From Streptomyces sp. M92 (GTDB taxonomy: Bacteria > Actinomycetota > Actinomycetes > Streptomycetales > Streptomycetaceae): a DNA stretch of 64,000 bases. The DNA lies in the NCBI RefSeq assembly GCF_028473745.1, contig NZ_CP101137.1, positions 4,278,001-4,342,000 of the forward strand, written 5' to 3'. Positions 8,196-16,467 of the stretch are shown here, one piece after another. Each line of letters starts with the position of its first letter. The stretch's first letter is position 1. The notes under the pieces are model-generated. The model was not told where the DNA came from, searched no databases, and saw only the letters and a list, made by a program, of their open reading frames with translations. The position numbers were made by a program, and so were the translations under genes.

Positions 8196-10454
8196 ATGAC
8201 CGCGACGGCGACAGCAGCGGGGCCGGTCACCGACGCCTGGCGGGGGTTCGCCGGGAGCGGGTGGCGCGAGCGCATCGACGTCCGCGTCTTCGTCCAGGCG
8301 AACTGCACGCCCTACGACGGCACCGCGGACTTCCTCACCGGCCCCACGGAGCGCACCCGTGCCCTCTGGACGAAGGTGGCGGTGCTGTTCCCCGAGGAAC
8401 GCCGCAAGGGCGTCCTCGACGTGGACACCGCCACCCCCTCCACGATCACCTCGCACGCCCCCGGCTACATCGACCGGGAGCGCGAGCTGATCGTCGGCCT
8501 CCAGACCGACCGCCCGCTCAAGCGGGCGGTCATACCGGCCGGCGGCCTGCGTGTGGTGGAGAGCGGCCTGCGGGCCTACGGCTACGAGCCCGACCCGTTC
8601 GTCACCAAGGTCTTCGGCACCTATCGCAAGACCCACAACGACGGTGTGCTCGACGCCTACACGCCCGCGATGCGCACCGCCCGCCGCGTCGGCATCATCA
8701 CCGGGCTGCCCGATTCCCACGGCCGTGGCCGCATCATCGGCGACTACCGTTGGGTGGCCCTCTACGGCACCGACCGGCTCACCGAGGCGAAGCGCGGCGA
8801 ACGCGCCCGCCTGGACGCGCTGCCCTCCACCGAGGACGTCATCCGCGACCGGGAAGAACTGGCCGAGCAGCTCAGGGCGCTCGGCGAGCTGACCGAGATG
8901 GCGGTCGGCTACGGCTGCGACGTCTCCCGTCCCGCGCGCAGCGCCCACGAGGCGGTGCAATGGCTCTACCTGGGCTACCTGGCCGCCGTCAAGGAGCAGA
9001 ACGGTGCCGCGATGTCGCTGGGCCGCACGTCGACCTTCCTGGACGTCTACCTCCAGCGCGACCTCGAGGAAGGCCGCCTCGACGAGAGCCGGGCCCAGGA
9101 ACTGGTCGACGACTTCGTCATCAAGCTGCGAATCGTCCGCTTCCTGCGCACCCCCGAGAACGACGCGCTGTTCTCCGGCGACCCCACCTGGGTGACGGAG
9201 TCCATCGGCGGCCTCGGCAGCGACGGACGGCCGCTGGTCACCCGCACCTCGTTCCGCTTCCTGCAGACCCTGTACAACCTCGGTCCGGCACCGGAACCCA
9301 ACCTGACCGTGCTGTGGTCGCCGCGGCTGCCGGCCGGCTCCAAGCGCTTCTGCGCGCAGGTCTCGATCGACACGAGCGCCGTGCAGTACGAGTCCGGCGA
9401 CCTGATGCGTCCGCGCACCGGTGACGACACCGCCATCGCCTGCTGCGTGTCCGCCATGGCCGTGGGCAGGCAGATGCAGTTCTTCGGAGCCCGGGTCAAC
9501 GTCGCCAAGGCACTGCTGTACGCCGTCAACGGCGGCCGGGACGAGATGACCGGCGAACAGGTCACCCCCGAGATGCCACCGCTGACCGGCGAGTACCTCG
9601 AATACGGTCAGCTGACCGCCGCCTACGACCGCGTCCTCGACTGGCTTGCCGAGACCTACGTGAACGCGCTCAACGTCATCCACTACATGCACGACAAGTA
9701 CGCCTACGAACGCATCGAGATGGCCCTCCACGACCACCCGGTGCACCGCTTCATGGCCTGCGGCATCGCCGGCCTGTCGGTCGCCGTGGACAGCCTGTCC
9801 GCCGTCAAGTACGCCCGGGTCCGGACCATCCGGAACGGGAGCGGACTCGCCGTGGACTACCGCACCGAAGGGGACTTTCCCGCGTACGGCAACAACGACG
9901 ACCGCGCCGACGCTCTGGCCGTCGATCTAGTGAGGACGTTCATGGCAAAGGTCCGCAGGCACCCCACCTACCGCGACGCCGAGCACACTCAGTCCGTGCT
10001 GACCGTCACCTCCAACGTCGTGTACGGCAAGCACACGGGAAACACGCCGGACGGCCGCCGGGCCGGACAGCCTTTCGCGCCCGGCGCCAACCCGATGAAC
10101 GGCCGGGACCGGCACGGGCTCGCCGCAGCGGTGTTGTCCCTCGCGAAACTGCCCTACGACGAAGCCCGCGACGGCATCTCCCTGACGGCGACGGTCACAC
10201 CCGAAGGACTGGGCCACGTCCCCGACGACCGGCAGGACAACCTCGTCGGCATCCTCGACGCCTACACGACGGCCGGAGGCTTCCACATGAACGTCAACGT
10301 GCTGGACCGATCCGTGCTCGAAGACGCCATGGAACACCCCGACAAGTACCCCGACCTCACGATCCGCGTGTCCGGCTACGCGGTCAACTTCGTACGCCTG
10401 ACCCGTGAACAGCAACTCGACGTCATCGGCCGCACCTTCCACGGATCGTTGTGA
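8196..10454 (+). CDS. pflB: Pyruvate formate-lyase (formate C-acetyltransferase)
   Basis: A 752-residue glycyl-radical enzyme that converts pyruvate + CoA to formate + acetyl-CoA without oxygen. Diagnostic residues are present: the adjacent active-site cysteines Cys416-Cys417 in ACCVSAMAVG and the radical glycine Gly727 in RVSGYAVNFVRL near the C-terminus. QMQFFGARVNVAKALLYAVN follows the cysteine pair as in true PFL rather than diol dehydratases. The ATG at 8196 follows AGGGAAGG by seven bases; a GTG directly before it is also possible. It shares a GTGA overlap with the activase gene. A radical enzyme killed by oxygen is striking in this lineage. Confidence 0.95.
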   Translation: MTATATAAGPVTDAWRGFAGSGWRERIDVRVFVQANCTPYDGTADFLTGPTERTRALWTKVAVLFPEERRKGVLDVDTATPSTITSHAPGYIDRERELIVGLQTDRPLKRAVIPAGGLRVVESGLRAYGYEPDPFVTKVFGTYRKTHNDGVLDAYTPAMRTARRVGIITGLPDSHGRGRIIGDYRWVALYGTDRLTEAKRGERARLDALPSTEDVIRDREELAEQLRALGELTEMAVGYGCDVSRPARSAHEAVQWLYLGYLAAVKEQNGAAMSLGRTSTFLDVYLQRDLEEGRLDESRAQELVDDFVIKLRIVRFLRTPENDALFSGDPTWVTESIGGLGSDGRPLVTRTSFRFLQTLYNLGPAPEPNLTVLWSPRLPAGSKRFCAQVSIDTSAVQYESGDLMRPRTGDDTAIACCVSAMAVGRQMQFFGARVNVAKALLYAVNGGRDEMTGEQVTPEMPPLTGEYLEYGQLTAAYDRVLDWLAETYVNALNVIHYMHDKYAYERIEMALHDHPVHRFMACGIAGLSVAVDSLSAVKYARVRTIRNGSGLAVDYRTEGDFPAYGNNDDRADALAVDLVRTFMAKVRRHPTYRDAEHTQSVLTVTSNVVYGKHTGNTPDGRRAGQPFAPGANPMNGRDRHGLAAAVLSLAKLPYDEARDGISLTATVTPEGLGHVPDDRQDNLVGILDAYTTAGGFHMNVNVLDRSVLEDAMEHPDKYPDLTIRVSGYAVNFVRLTREQQLDVIGRTFHGSL

Positions 10455-11200
10455 GCACCATGACCACGCGAGCGGTCGTCGGCCGGGTCCACTCCTGGGA
10501 CCTGTCCACCGGCGTGGACGGTCCCGGAACCCGCTTCGTCCTCTTCGTCAGCGGCTGTCCGCTGCGCTGTCTGTACTGCGCCAACCCCGACACCTGGCAC
10601 CTGCGGGACGGCCGGGAGGTTACGGTCGACGAGATGATGCGGAAGATCGGCGAATACCGCGCTTTCGTCGCGACGGCCGGGGGAGGAGTGACCGTCAGCG
10701 GGGGAGAGACCCTGCTCCAGCCGGCCTTCACAGCGGCCGTCCTGCGCCGCTGCAAGGAAGGCGGCCTGCACACGGCCCTCGACACGTCCGGATTCCTCGG
10801 CGCCCGAGCCGACAAAGCCCTCATCGGGGACACCGACCTCGTGCTGCTGGACATCAAGTCCTTCGACGCCGACGTCTACCGCACACTGACCGGCGGCGAC
10901 CTCGCCCCCACCCTGGCGTTCGCCAGGCGCCTGGACCGGCTCGGCGCGCGCATGTGGATCCGGTACGTGCTGGTGCCGGGGTGGACCGACGACCTGAAGG
11001 CAGTGGACGGCCTGGCCCGGTTCGTCGCCGGGCTGCACGGCGTCGAACGCGTCGACGTCCTGCCGTTCCACAAGTTCGGAGCACCGAAGTACCGGCAACT
11101 CGGCATCACGTTCCCCCTGCGGGACACGCCGGTACCCGACCCCGCGCTGACGTCACGCGTCCGTGAGGTGTTCCGGCAACGGGGCGCTTCCGCGTACTGA
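10451..11200 (+). CDS. pflA: Pyruvate formate-lyase activating enzyme (radical SAM)
   Basis: A 249-residue radical SAM protein with the cluster motif CxxxCxxC at Cys36, Cys40 and Cys43 (GCPLRCLYCANP) and the glycine-rich TVSGGETLLQP. It installs the glycyl radical on pyruvate formate-lyase using S-adenosylmethionine and a 4Fe-4S cluster. The GTG start overlaps the pflB stop as GTGA, indicating translational coupling; an ATG nine bases later is the only nearby alternative. The length matches known PFL activases. It lacks the extra ferredoxin domain seen in some glycyl-radical activases. Confidence 0.93.
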   Translation: MSTMTTRAVVGRVHSWDLSTGVDGPGTRFVLFVSGCPLRCLYCANPDTWHLRDGREVTVDEMMRKIGEYRAFVATAGGGVTVSGGETLLQPAFTAAVLRRCKEGGLHTALDTSGFLGARADKALIGDTDLVLLDIKSFDADVYRTLTGGDLAPTLAFARRLDRLGARMWIRYVLVPGWTDDLKAVDGLARFVAGLHGVERVDVLPFHKFGAPKYRQLGITFPLRDTPVPDPALTSRVREVFRQRGASAY

Positions 11201-11322
11201 CCACCCTCCGGTCCGTCGAGCGACGGAACTGACGTGACCTGTCGAGGGTGGCAGGTGCGGGTCACGACAGCCCGACCGATCCTGCCGCCCTCGGCGGGGC
11301 GGGAAGGACGGTCCTGCGGAAT

Positions 11323-11336
11323 GGACCGTTCGGCCC
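11323..11336. promoter_or_regulatory. Inverted-repeat box E, GGACCG-TT-CGGCCC
   Basis: A one-mismatch copy of the box family, 70 bp upstream of the second CBS-BON gene (start 11407) in the 206-bp gap after pflA. A further half-site, GGGCCGAT, lies at about 11355, so two regulator dimers could bind. Confidence 0.45.
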
Positions 11337-11406
11337 ATGCCGACCCAGATGGCAGGGCCGATCCTGGATACGTGGAGAACGCCGCCCATATGTGCGGGAG
11401 GAAGCG

Positions 11407-12105
11407 ATGTACGGCTCCGTCTACACCGTGAGTGACGTCATGACCCGTTCCGTCGTGGCGCTGGCCGCCGGGGCGGGGTTCAAGGACATCGTGCGGACCA
11501 TGCGAACGCGGCGGATCAGTGCGCTCCCCGTCATCGACGAGGGAAACCGGGTGGTCGGCGTCGTCTCCGAGGCCGACCTGCTGCGCAAGGAGGAGTTCCG
11601 CGACAGCGACCAGGACGTGCACCCGCGGACCGGGCCCGTCCCGGCCCACGACAAGGCACGAGGGGTTACCGCGACGGACCTGATGACGTCCCCCGCCATC
11701 ACGGTGGGTCCCCACGAACCCCTGGCCGGGGCTGCCCGCGTCATGGCGCGGCGTGGAGTCAAACGCCTGCCCGTCGTCGACGCCGACGGCGTGCTGCGGG
11801 GGATCGTGAGTCGTGGCGATCTGCTCAGGGTCTTCCTCCGGCCCGACCCGGAGATCGCTGAGGAGGTCCGGCACGAGGTCGTCGGCGGCCGCCTTCCGGA
11901 CGGTATCGGTCCGGTCCGGGTCGAGGTCCATGAGGGCGTGGTCACACTGGCCGGACGGGTCCGCGACACGTCGGTCGTCCCGCTGGTCGAACGGCTGGTG
12001 CACTCGGTCGAGGGCGTGGTCGACGTCCGCTGTGAGCTGGCCGGGCCCCGCCACCGGCCGGCGCTCGAGCCCGACCTGGCGGCCGAACAGCCGAGCGGGC
12101 CGTGA
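11407..12105 (+). CDS. CBS-pair and BON-domain protein (copy 2)
   Basis: A 232-residue paralogue of the product at 3723-4403, with CBS motifs at residues about 10-60 and 90-140 and a BON-like tail with VHEGVVTLAGRV. The ATG follows GGGAGGAAGC. CBS domains bind AMP/ATP and may read energy state. The gene stands alone behind box E and is followed by a nitroreductase. One such protein at each side of the PPDK/PFL genes suggests a shared sensor role, but no partner is visible. Confidence 0.85.
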   Translation: MYGSVYTVSDVMTRSVVALAAGAGFKDIVRTMRTRRISALPVIDEGNRVVGVVSEADLLRKEEFRDSDQDVHPRTGPVPAHDKARGVTATDLMTSPAITVGPHEPLAGAARVMARRGVKRLPVVDADGVLRGIVSRGDLLRVFLRPDPEIAEEVRHEVVGGRLPDGIGPVRVEVHEGVVTLAGRVRDTSVVPLVERLVHSVEGVVDVRCELAGPRHRPALEPDLAAEQPSGP

Positions 12106-12233
12106 GAGCGCTCCCGCGACGCGGCCCGCAGGCAGCGACGGTGGCGGCGCCAGTCGCACCCGCGGAGGCAACGGCGGCCGGGTGCCTAGCCAGGTCTCGT
12201 CCGGTGACGAACGGACTGAGGAGATGGGTACCG

Positions 12234-13292
12234 GTGAACGTTCGACCACCATCCGACGAACACGTGATCAGTCTGGTCGGTGACGCTGTCGCCGCCCCCT
12301 CGATGCACAACGCGCAGCCGTGGCGTTTTCGCTACGTGCGTCAGACGCGGACGTTCGAGCTGTACGCCGACTTCGACCGCGCCATGCCGTACTCCGACCC
12401 ACGCGCTCGTGGCCTGCACATCGGCTGTGGCGCGGCCCTGCTGAACCTGCGGGTGGCCGTGGCCCACCACGGCTGGCACGCGGAAACGCGGCTGCTGCCC
12501 CGCCCCGAAGATCCGGCGCTCCTCGCGACCGTGCGGCTGACCGGCCCGGGAGGCGACGACAGCGACCTCGCCGCGCTGCACCCGGCCATCACCGAGCGGC
12601 ACAGCAGCCGCTTCCCGTTCGAGGAGAAGCGCATCCCTGAAGACCTGCGCGGCGAGCTGGTCGAGGCCGCCCGTCGCGAAGGCGCCATCCTGACCTTCCC
12701 CGCCCCCTGGCATCTACAGCATGTGCTGGATCTCGTGCGGGAGGCCGAGGCACGCGGTCTCACCGACCGCGCGTCCAAACGGGAACTGACGGAGTGGACC
12801 CGCACCGACGCTCCGTCGGTGAACTGCACGGACGACGGCGTCCCGGATTACGCCTTCGGCCCCGTCAGAGGCGGGGGCCGGGCGCCCCTGCGGGACTTCG
12901 CGGGCACACGCCGCGTGGCGGGACGGGGCACCGCGGTCTTCGAAGCGGCACCCCAGCTTGCCTGCGTCAGCACGACGCACGACCGCCCGGAGGACTGGCT
13001 GCGGGCCGGCCAGGCCATGGAACGTGTCCTACTGCTGGCCACAGCCGAAGGTCTGGTCGCTTCCCTCGCCACACAACCCCTCGAACGCCCCGACCTACGA
13101 TGGCTCCTGCGCGATCCGATATCTGGTGCCGGCCACCCGCAGATGCTGCTGCGGCTGGGATACGGCCCCAAAGGGCCTCGGACGCCACGGCGCCCGGTGT
13201 CCGATGTGCTCGACGTGCAACCCCGGGCTTTCCAAGGAGAGGTGGGATCGGAGACCGACAACGACTTCGTGAGGCGGGGGCCGATGCGCTGA
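12234..13292 (+). CDS. Acg-type nitroreductase-like flavoprotein
   Basis: A 352-residue protein of the Acg family (after mycobacterial Rv2032), a nitroreductase-fold group tied to dormancy regulons. The N-terminal APSMHNAQPWRF (residues 21-32) is diagnostic, and IGCGAALLNLRVA follows. Acg itself binds FMN without clear nitroreductase activity and may sequester flavin. The GTG at 12234 (VNVRPPS) with GAGGAG upstream is preferred; a longer frame reaches back to 12102 but adds low-complexity sequence overlapping the CBS gene. It fits the hypoxia theme of the block. Confidence 0.8.
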   Translation: MNVRPPSDEHVISLVGDAVAAPSMHNAQPWRFRYVRQTRTFELYADFDRAMPYSDPRARGLHIGCGAALLNLRVAVAHHGWHAETRLLPRPEDPALLATVRLTGPGGDDSDLAALHPAITERHSSRFPFEEKRIPEDLRGELVEAARREGAILTFPAPWHLQHVLDLVREAEARGLTDRASKRELTEWTRTDAPSVNCTDDGVPDYAFGPVRGGGRAPLRDFAGTRRVAGRGTAVFEAAPQLACVSTTHDRPEDWLRAGQAMERVLLLATAEGLVASLATQPLERPDLRWLLRDPISGAGHPQMLLRLGYGPKGPRTPRRPVSDVLDVQPRAFQGEVGSETDNDFVRRGPMR

Positions 13293-13811
13293 ATCCGAGG
13301 GCCGTCCGCTTCTTGCGTTCCCTCGTCGTACGGTGCGTGGTTTCGCTAACTCCTCCGCAGGCCGCTCTTGCATCCGGCGCATCTCCACAGTCGGTGGTGC
13401 TCTACGGGACGCTGTAGCCGTCCTCCGAGCCGTCATGCGGACTTCGTGGCGGTACTGCCGCACGCGGACGAGAGCAACGCCGTTCGTCTCGCGCCGTCAG
13501 CCGCCAACCCGCCTCCCCCTCCCCGCGAACGGGCCGGGGAGGTGAAAAGCATGTTCAGCTGGGCGAAGGCACGTTGCCTACGGCGGCGTGGTCGAAATAG
13601 TCGACTGACAGGAGGGTGAGGTGACCGCACACTCTCCGGCGGCCAGGCCGCCGACCATCGTCTGGGCGGTATCGGGCGCAACAAAGACGTTGATCGCCGG
13701 TTGGCCAAACCGGCGATGATGGCGACCCTTGAGGGAGCTCATGTTCACTGGGTTCAGCGTTGGATCCGTGCGGGGCAAAGGAGTCGAGACCCTCTAGGAG
13801 AGTGAGTAGTC
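13293..13811. other. 519-bp gene-poor stretch before the integrase
   Basis: No recognisable gene. It holds a 32-codon frame at 13621 that begins GTG behind AGGAGGGTGAG and ends inside a perfect hairpin; its peptide matches nothing I know, and an excisionase or leader role is only a guess. No tRNA or attachment site was recognised. Confidence 0.4.
13693..13717. terminator. Perfect 10-bp hairpin upstream of the integrase
   Basis: ATCGCCGGTT, a 5-base loop GGCCA, then AACCGGCGAT. There is no T-tract. It may end transcription from the left or act as a recombination or regulatory site for the integrase gene 95 bp downstream. Confidence 0.4.
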
Positions 13812-15038
13812 CTGTCCGACCCCATCAAGAAGCTCGTTCCGGATAGCAAGGGCAGGGTCCGGTACCGGTTTGTGGTCGATGCGGGCCCTGATCCGGTTAC
13901 CGGGAAGCGTAAGCAGCTGACGCGTACCTTCGGGACGCTGAGGGAGGCGAAGGCGCAGTACGCGAGCATCGTGCATCGTCGCTACGAGGCAGAGCGGGCA
14001 CCGTTCAGTCAGGTCACGGTGGACGAGTGGCTCGATCAGTGGCTGTCCATGAAGGCAGAAGATCTAGAAGAAAATACTGCCTACAGCTACACCATGACCC
14101 TGGCCCGGGTCCGCGGAAGGCTCGGGCACATCAGGCTCCAGGACCTCACCGAGGGCCACATCGAGGCGTGGACGCGATGGGCGCTTCAGGAAGGGCGTGG
14201 GCGGGGAGGGAAGATGGGCACCGGCCTGGGGGCGACCTCGGTCGAGATGTCGCTGGCTCGGCTGAAGGAGGCGCTCGACCGGGCAGTGACGCGGGGCTTG
14301 GCCCAGGTGAACGTCGCTCGTGAGGTGACCGTTCCCCGTAAGGCACGCAAGGCAGAGCGCAGGGCCAGGGCCGCAGTGCCGCCGTGGAGCGTCGCGGAAG
14401 TGCGCTCTTTCGTTCGTGCGATCGCAGGCGACCGCCTACAGGCACCGTTCCTTCTCGCTCTGATGGGTCTTCGGCCGGCGGAGATCTGTGGCATGCGCTG
14501 GGCGGACATCGACCTGGACGAAGCCACCGTGTCCATCACCAACACCCGGACGCTCATGGGGAACGACATCGTGGTGGAGAAGGACTCCAAGTCGCTCGCA
14601 GGTGAGCGGCAACTTCCTCTGCCGGGTCCGGTTGTGGCCGCCTTGACCGCGTTCCGGGCTGCTCAGGCAGACGAGATGACGGCGGCCGGTCAGGGGTACG
14701 AAGACAGCGGCTACGTTCTCGTGGACGCTCGGGGCGGAGCGCGCAACGGACGCCAGCTGCGTGAGCGGGCCTACAAGGTCATGGACCGCATTGGGCTGCG
14801 TCGGGTCCGTCTGTACGACGCCCGTGCGAGTTGCCTGACGTACCTGGCGAACCACGGGGCCCCGGACCACCTTCTCGCCCGGTGGGCCGGCCACGCCGAC
14901 GCCCGGACCACGAAGCGCCGGTACGTGAAGCCGGATGTGGACGACCTGCGGCCGGCGGCGGACACGTGGGGAGGTCTGGCGAGTGGCTCCGCCCCCGTTC
15001 ACGAAGAGAATGTGAGATGTGGGAGCGTGAACGGGTGA
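13812..15038 (+). CDS. Tyrosine site-specific integrase
   Basis: A tyrosine recombinase of the type found on Streptomyces integrative elements. The N-terminal core-binding part includes FSQVTVDEWLDQWL. The catalytic part has the first Arg in MGLRPAEICGMRW, the second Arg in YDARASCL (Tyr replaces the common His), GHADARTT, and the nucleophile Tyr in RRYVKPD. A conventional GTG start at 13872 would remove the usual N-terminal strand (SDPIKKL..RVRYRFVVD). That strand is encoded in frame back to a CTG at 13812, just after a stop, so CTG is proposed as the start (408 residues). The stop overlaps the pcaL GTG by four bases, placing the integrase at an element edge. Confidence 0.85.
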   Translation: MSDPIKKLVPDSKGRVRYRFVVDAGPDPVTGKRKQLTRTFGTLREAKAQYASIVHRRYEAERAPFSQVTVDEWLDQWLSMKAEDLEENTAYSYTMTLARVRGRLGHIRLQDLTEGHIEAWTRWALQEGRGRGGKMGTGLGATSVEMSLARLKEALDRAVTRGLAQVNVAREVTVPRKARKAERRARAAVPPWSVAEVRSFVRAIAGDRLQAPFLLALMGLRPAEICGMRWADIDLDEATVSITNTRTLMGNDIVVEKDSKSLAGERQLPLPGPVVAALTAFRAAQADEMTAAGQGYEDSGYVLVDARGGARNGRQLRERAYKVMDRIGLRRVRLYDARASCLTYLANHGAPDHLLARWAGHADARTTKRRYVKPDVDDLRPAADTWGGLASGSAPVHEENVRCGSVNG

Positions 15039-16423
15039 GTGAGAAGAACGTCGACAGCTTGCAATACCGCTTTGACGGGCCCGAACAGGCTCCGGTCCTC
15101 GTCATGGGACCAAGCCTCGGAGCTACATGGCACATGTGGGACCGGCAGGTGCCCGAGCTGGCGCAGCAGTGGCGGGTTTTCCGTTTCGACCTGCCCGGGC
15201 ACGGTGGCGCCCCCGCCCACCCGGCGGGTTCCGTCGCCGACCTCACTTCGCGTCTGCTGGCCACCCTCGACGGGCTCGGCGTGCAGCGCTTCGGGTACGC
15301 GGGCTGCGCGTTCGGCGGCGCCGTCGGCGTCGAGCTGGCCCTGCGCCACCCCGAGCGGCTCGCCTCGCTCGCCCTGATCGCCGCCTCGCCCCGCTTCGGC
15401 ACGGCCGACGAGTTCCGTCAGCGTGGCGTGATCGTGCGTACGAACGGGCTCGACCCCATCGCCCGCAGCTCGCCGGAGAGGTGGTTCACCGGGGGCTTCG
15501 CCGCCGCCCAGCCGGCGATTACCGAGTGGGCCGTGCAGATGGTGCGGACCACCGACCCAGGCTGCTACATCGCCGCCTGCGAGGCGCTGGCCGCGTTCGA
15601 CGTGCGCGGCGAGCTCGGGCAGGTCGGTGCGCCCACCCTGGTCCTCGTCGGCTCCGACGACCAGGTCACCGGCCCCGCCGAGGCGCGTACGCTGGTCGCC
15701 GGCATCCCGGACGCCCGCCTCGCCGTCGTCCCCGGCGCCTCCCACCTGGTCCCCGTCGAGCAGCCCGGAGCCGTCACGGACCTGCTGGTGCGGCACTTCT
15801 CCACCGCCTGGCAGACCGCCCACGACTCCTCCACCGGCCAGACCGCGGTCCCGTCCGCCCCCGGGGCCGTACCGTCCGCCCCCGTGGCCGTACCCGCCGC
15901 CCCCGTGGCCGTTCCGCCCGCCCTCGCGGCCTCCGCCGCCCCCGTCCAGCCGGCCATGGCGCCGCCCCCGCCGCAGGCCGCGCCCGTCGCCGAGCTCGCC
16001 CCGGCCCCCGCGGTACCGGCGCAGACCGCCGGGCAGGGGCGGCCCGACCCGTACGACGCCGGGCTCAAGGTGCGCCGCGAAGTGCTCGGCGACGCGCACG
16101 TCGACCAGGCCCTGGCGCAGGCGGACGAGTTCTCGGGAGACTTCCAGGAGTTCCTCACCCGGTACGCCTGGGGCGAGGTCTGGGACCGACCCGGCCTGGA
16201 CCGGCGCACCCGCAGCTGCGTCACCCTCACCGCCCTGGTCGCCGGCGGCCACCTCGACGAACTGCCGCCCCACGTCCGGGCCGCCCTGCGCAACGGGCTC
16301 ACCCCGGCCGAGATCAAGGAAGTGCTGCTCCAGGCGGCCGTCTACTGCGGCGTACCGGCCGCGAACGGCGCCTTCCGGGTGGCGCAGCAGGTCATCCGGG
16401 AGGAGACCACGCCGCCCGAGTGA
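15035..16423 (+). CDS. pcaL: PcaL-type fusion: 3-oxoadipate enol-lactonase / 4-carboxymuconolactone decarboxylase
   Basis: A 462-residue fusion acting in the beta-ketoadipate pathway for protocatechuate. The N-terminal alpha/beta hydrolase (about 1-260) has GPSLGATWHMWD, Asp in GSDDQVTG and His in PGASHLVPVEQP. The expected nucleophile Ser reads GCAFGG with Ala92, so lactonase activity is in doubt. A Pro/Ala-rich linker (about 270-340) follows, then a carboxymuconolactone decarboxylase domain (YDAGLKVRREVLGD..AAVYCGVPAANGAF). The GTG at 15035, behind GGGAG, overlaps the integrase stop. No other pca genes are nearby. Confidence 0.85.
   Translation: MSEKNVDSLQYRFDGPEQAPVLVMGPSLGATWHMWDRQVPELAQQWRVFRFDLPGHGGAPAHPAGSVADLTSRLLATLDGLGVQRFGYAGCAFGGAVGVELALRHPERLASLALIAASPRFGTADEFRQRGVIVRTNGLDPIARSSPERWFTGGFAAAQPAITEWAVQMVRTTDPGCYIAACEALAAFDVRGELGQVGAPTLVLVGSDDQVTGPAEARTLVAGIPDARLAVVPGASHLVPVEQPGAVTDLLVRHFSTAWQTAHDSSTGQTAVPSAPGAVPSAPVAVPAAPVAVPPALAASAAPVQPAMAPPPPQAAPVAELAPAPAVPAQTAGQGRPDPYDAGLKVRREVLGDAHVDQALAQADEFSGDFQEFLTRYAWGEVWDRPGLDRRTRSCVTLTALVAGGHLDELPPHVRAALRNGLTPAEIKEVLLQAAVYCGVPAANGAFRVAQQVIREETTPPE
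15851..15913 (+). repeat. 21-bp tandem repeat encoding a VPxAPxA linker
   Basis: Three consecutive 21-bp units (15851, 15872, 15893) inside pcaL encode VPSAPGA, VPSAPVA and VPAAPVA, with a decayed fourth unit after them. They form a flexible linker between the two enzyme domains and could vary in copy number by slippage. Confidence 0.75.
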
Positions 16424-16467
16424 GTCCCGGCGAGCCGGCGGACGGCGTGCGGCGGCAGGATGGAGTC

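Noticed and set aside
13621..13719. Small frame behind AGGAGG as an excisionase gene
   Set aside because: The 32-codon product has no HTH or MerR-like pattern; a ribosome site alone is not enough.
13293..13811. A tRNA attachment site next to the integrase
   Set aside because: No cloverleaf, T-loop or CCA-end sequence could be recognised in the stretch.
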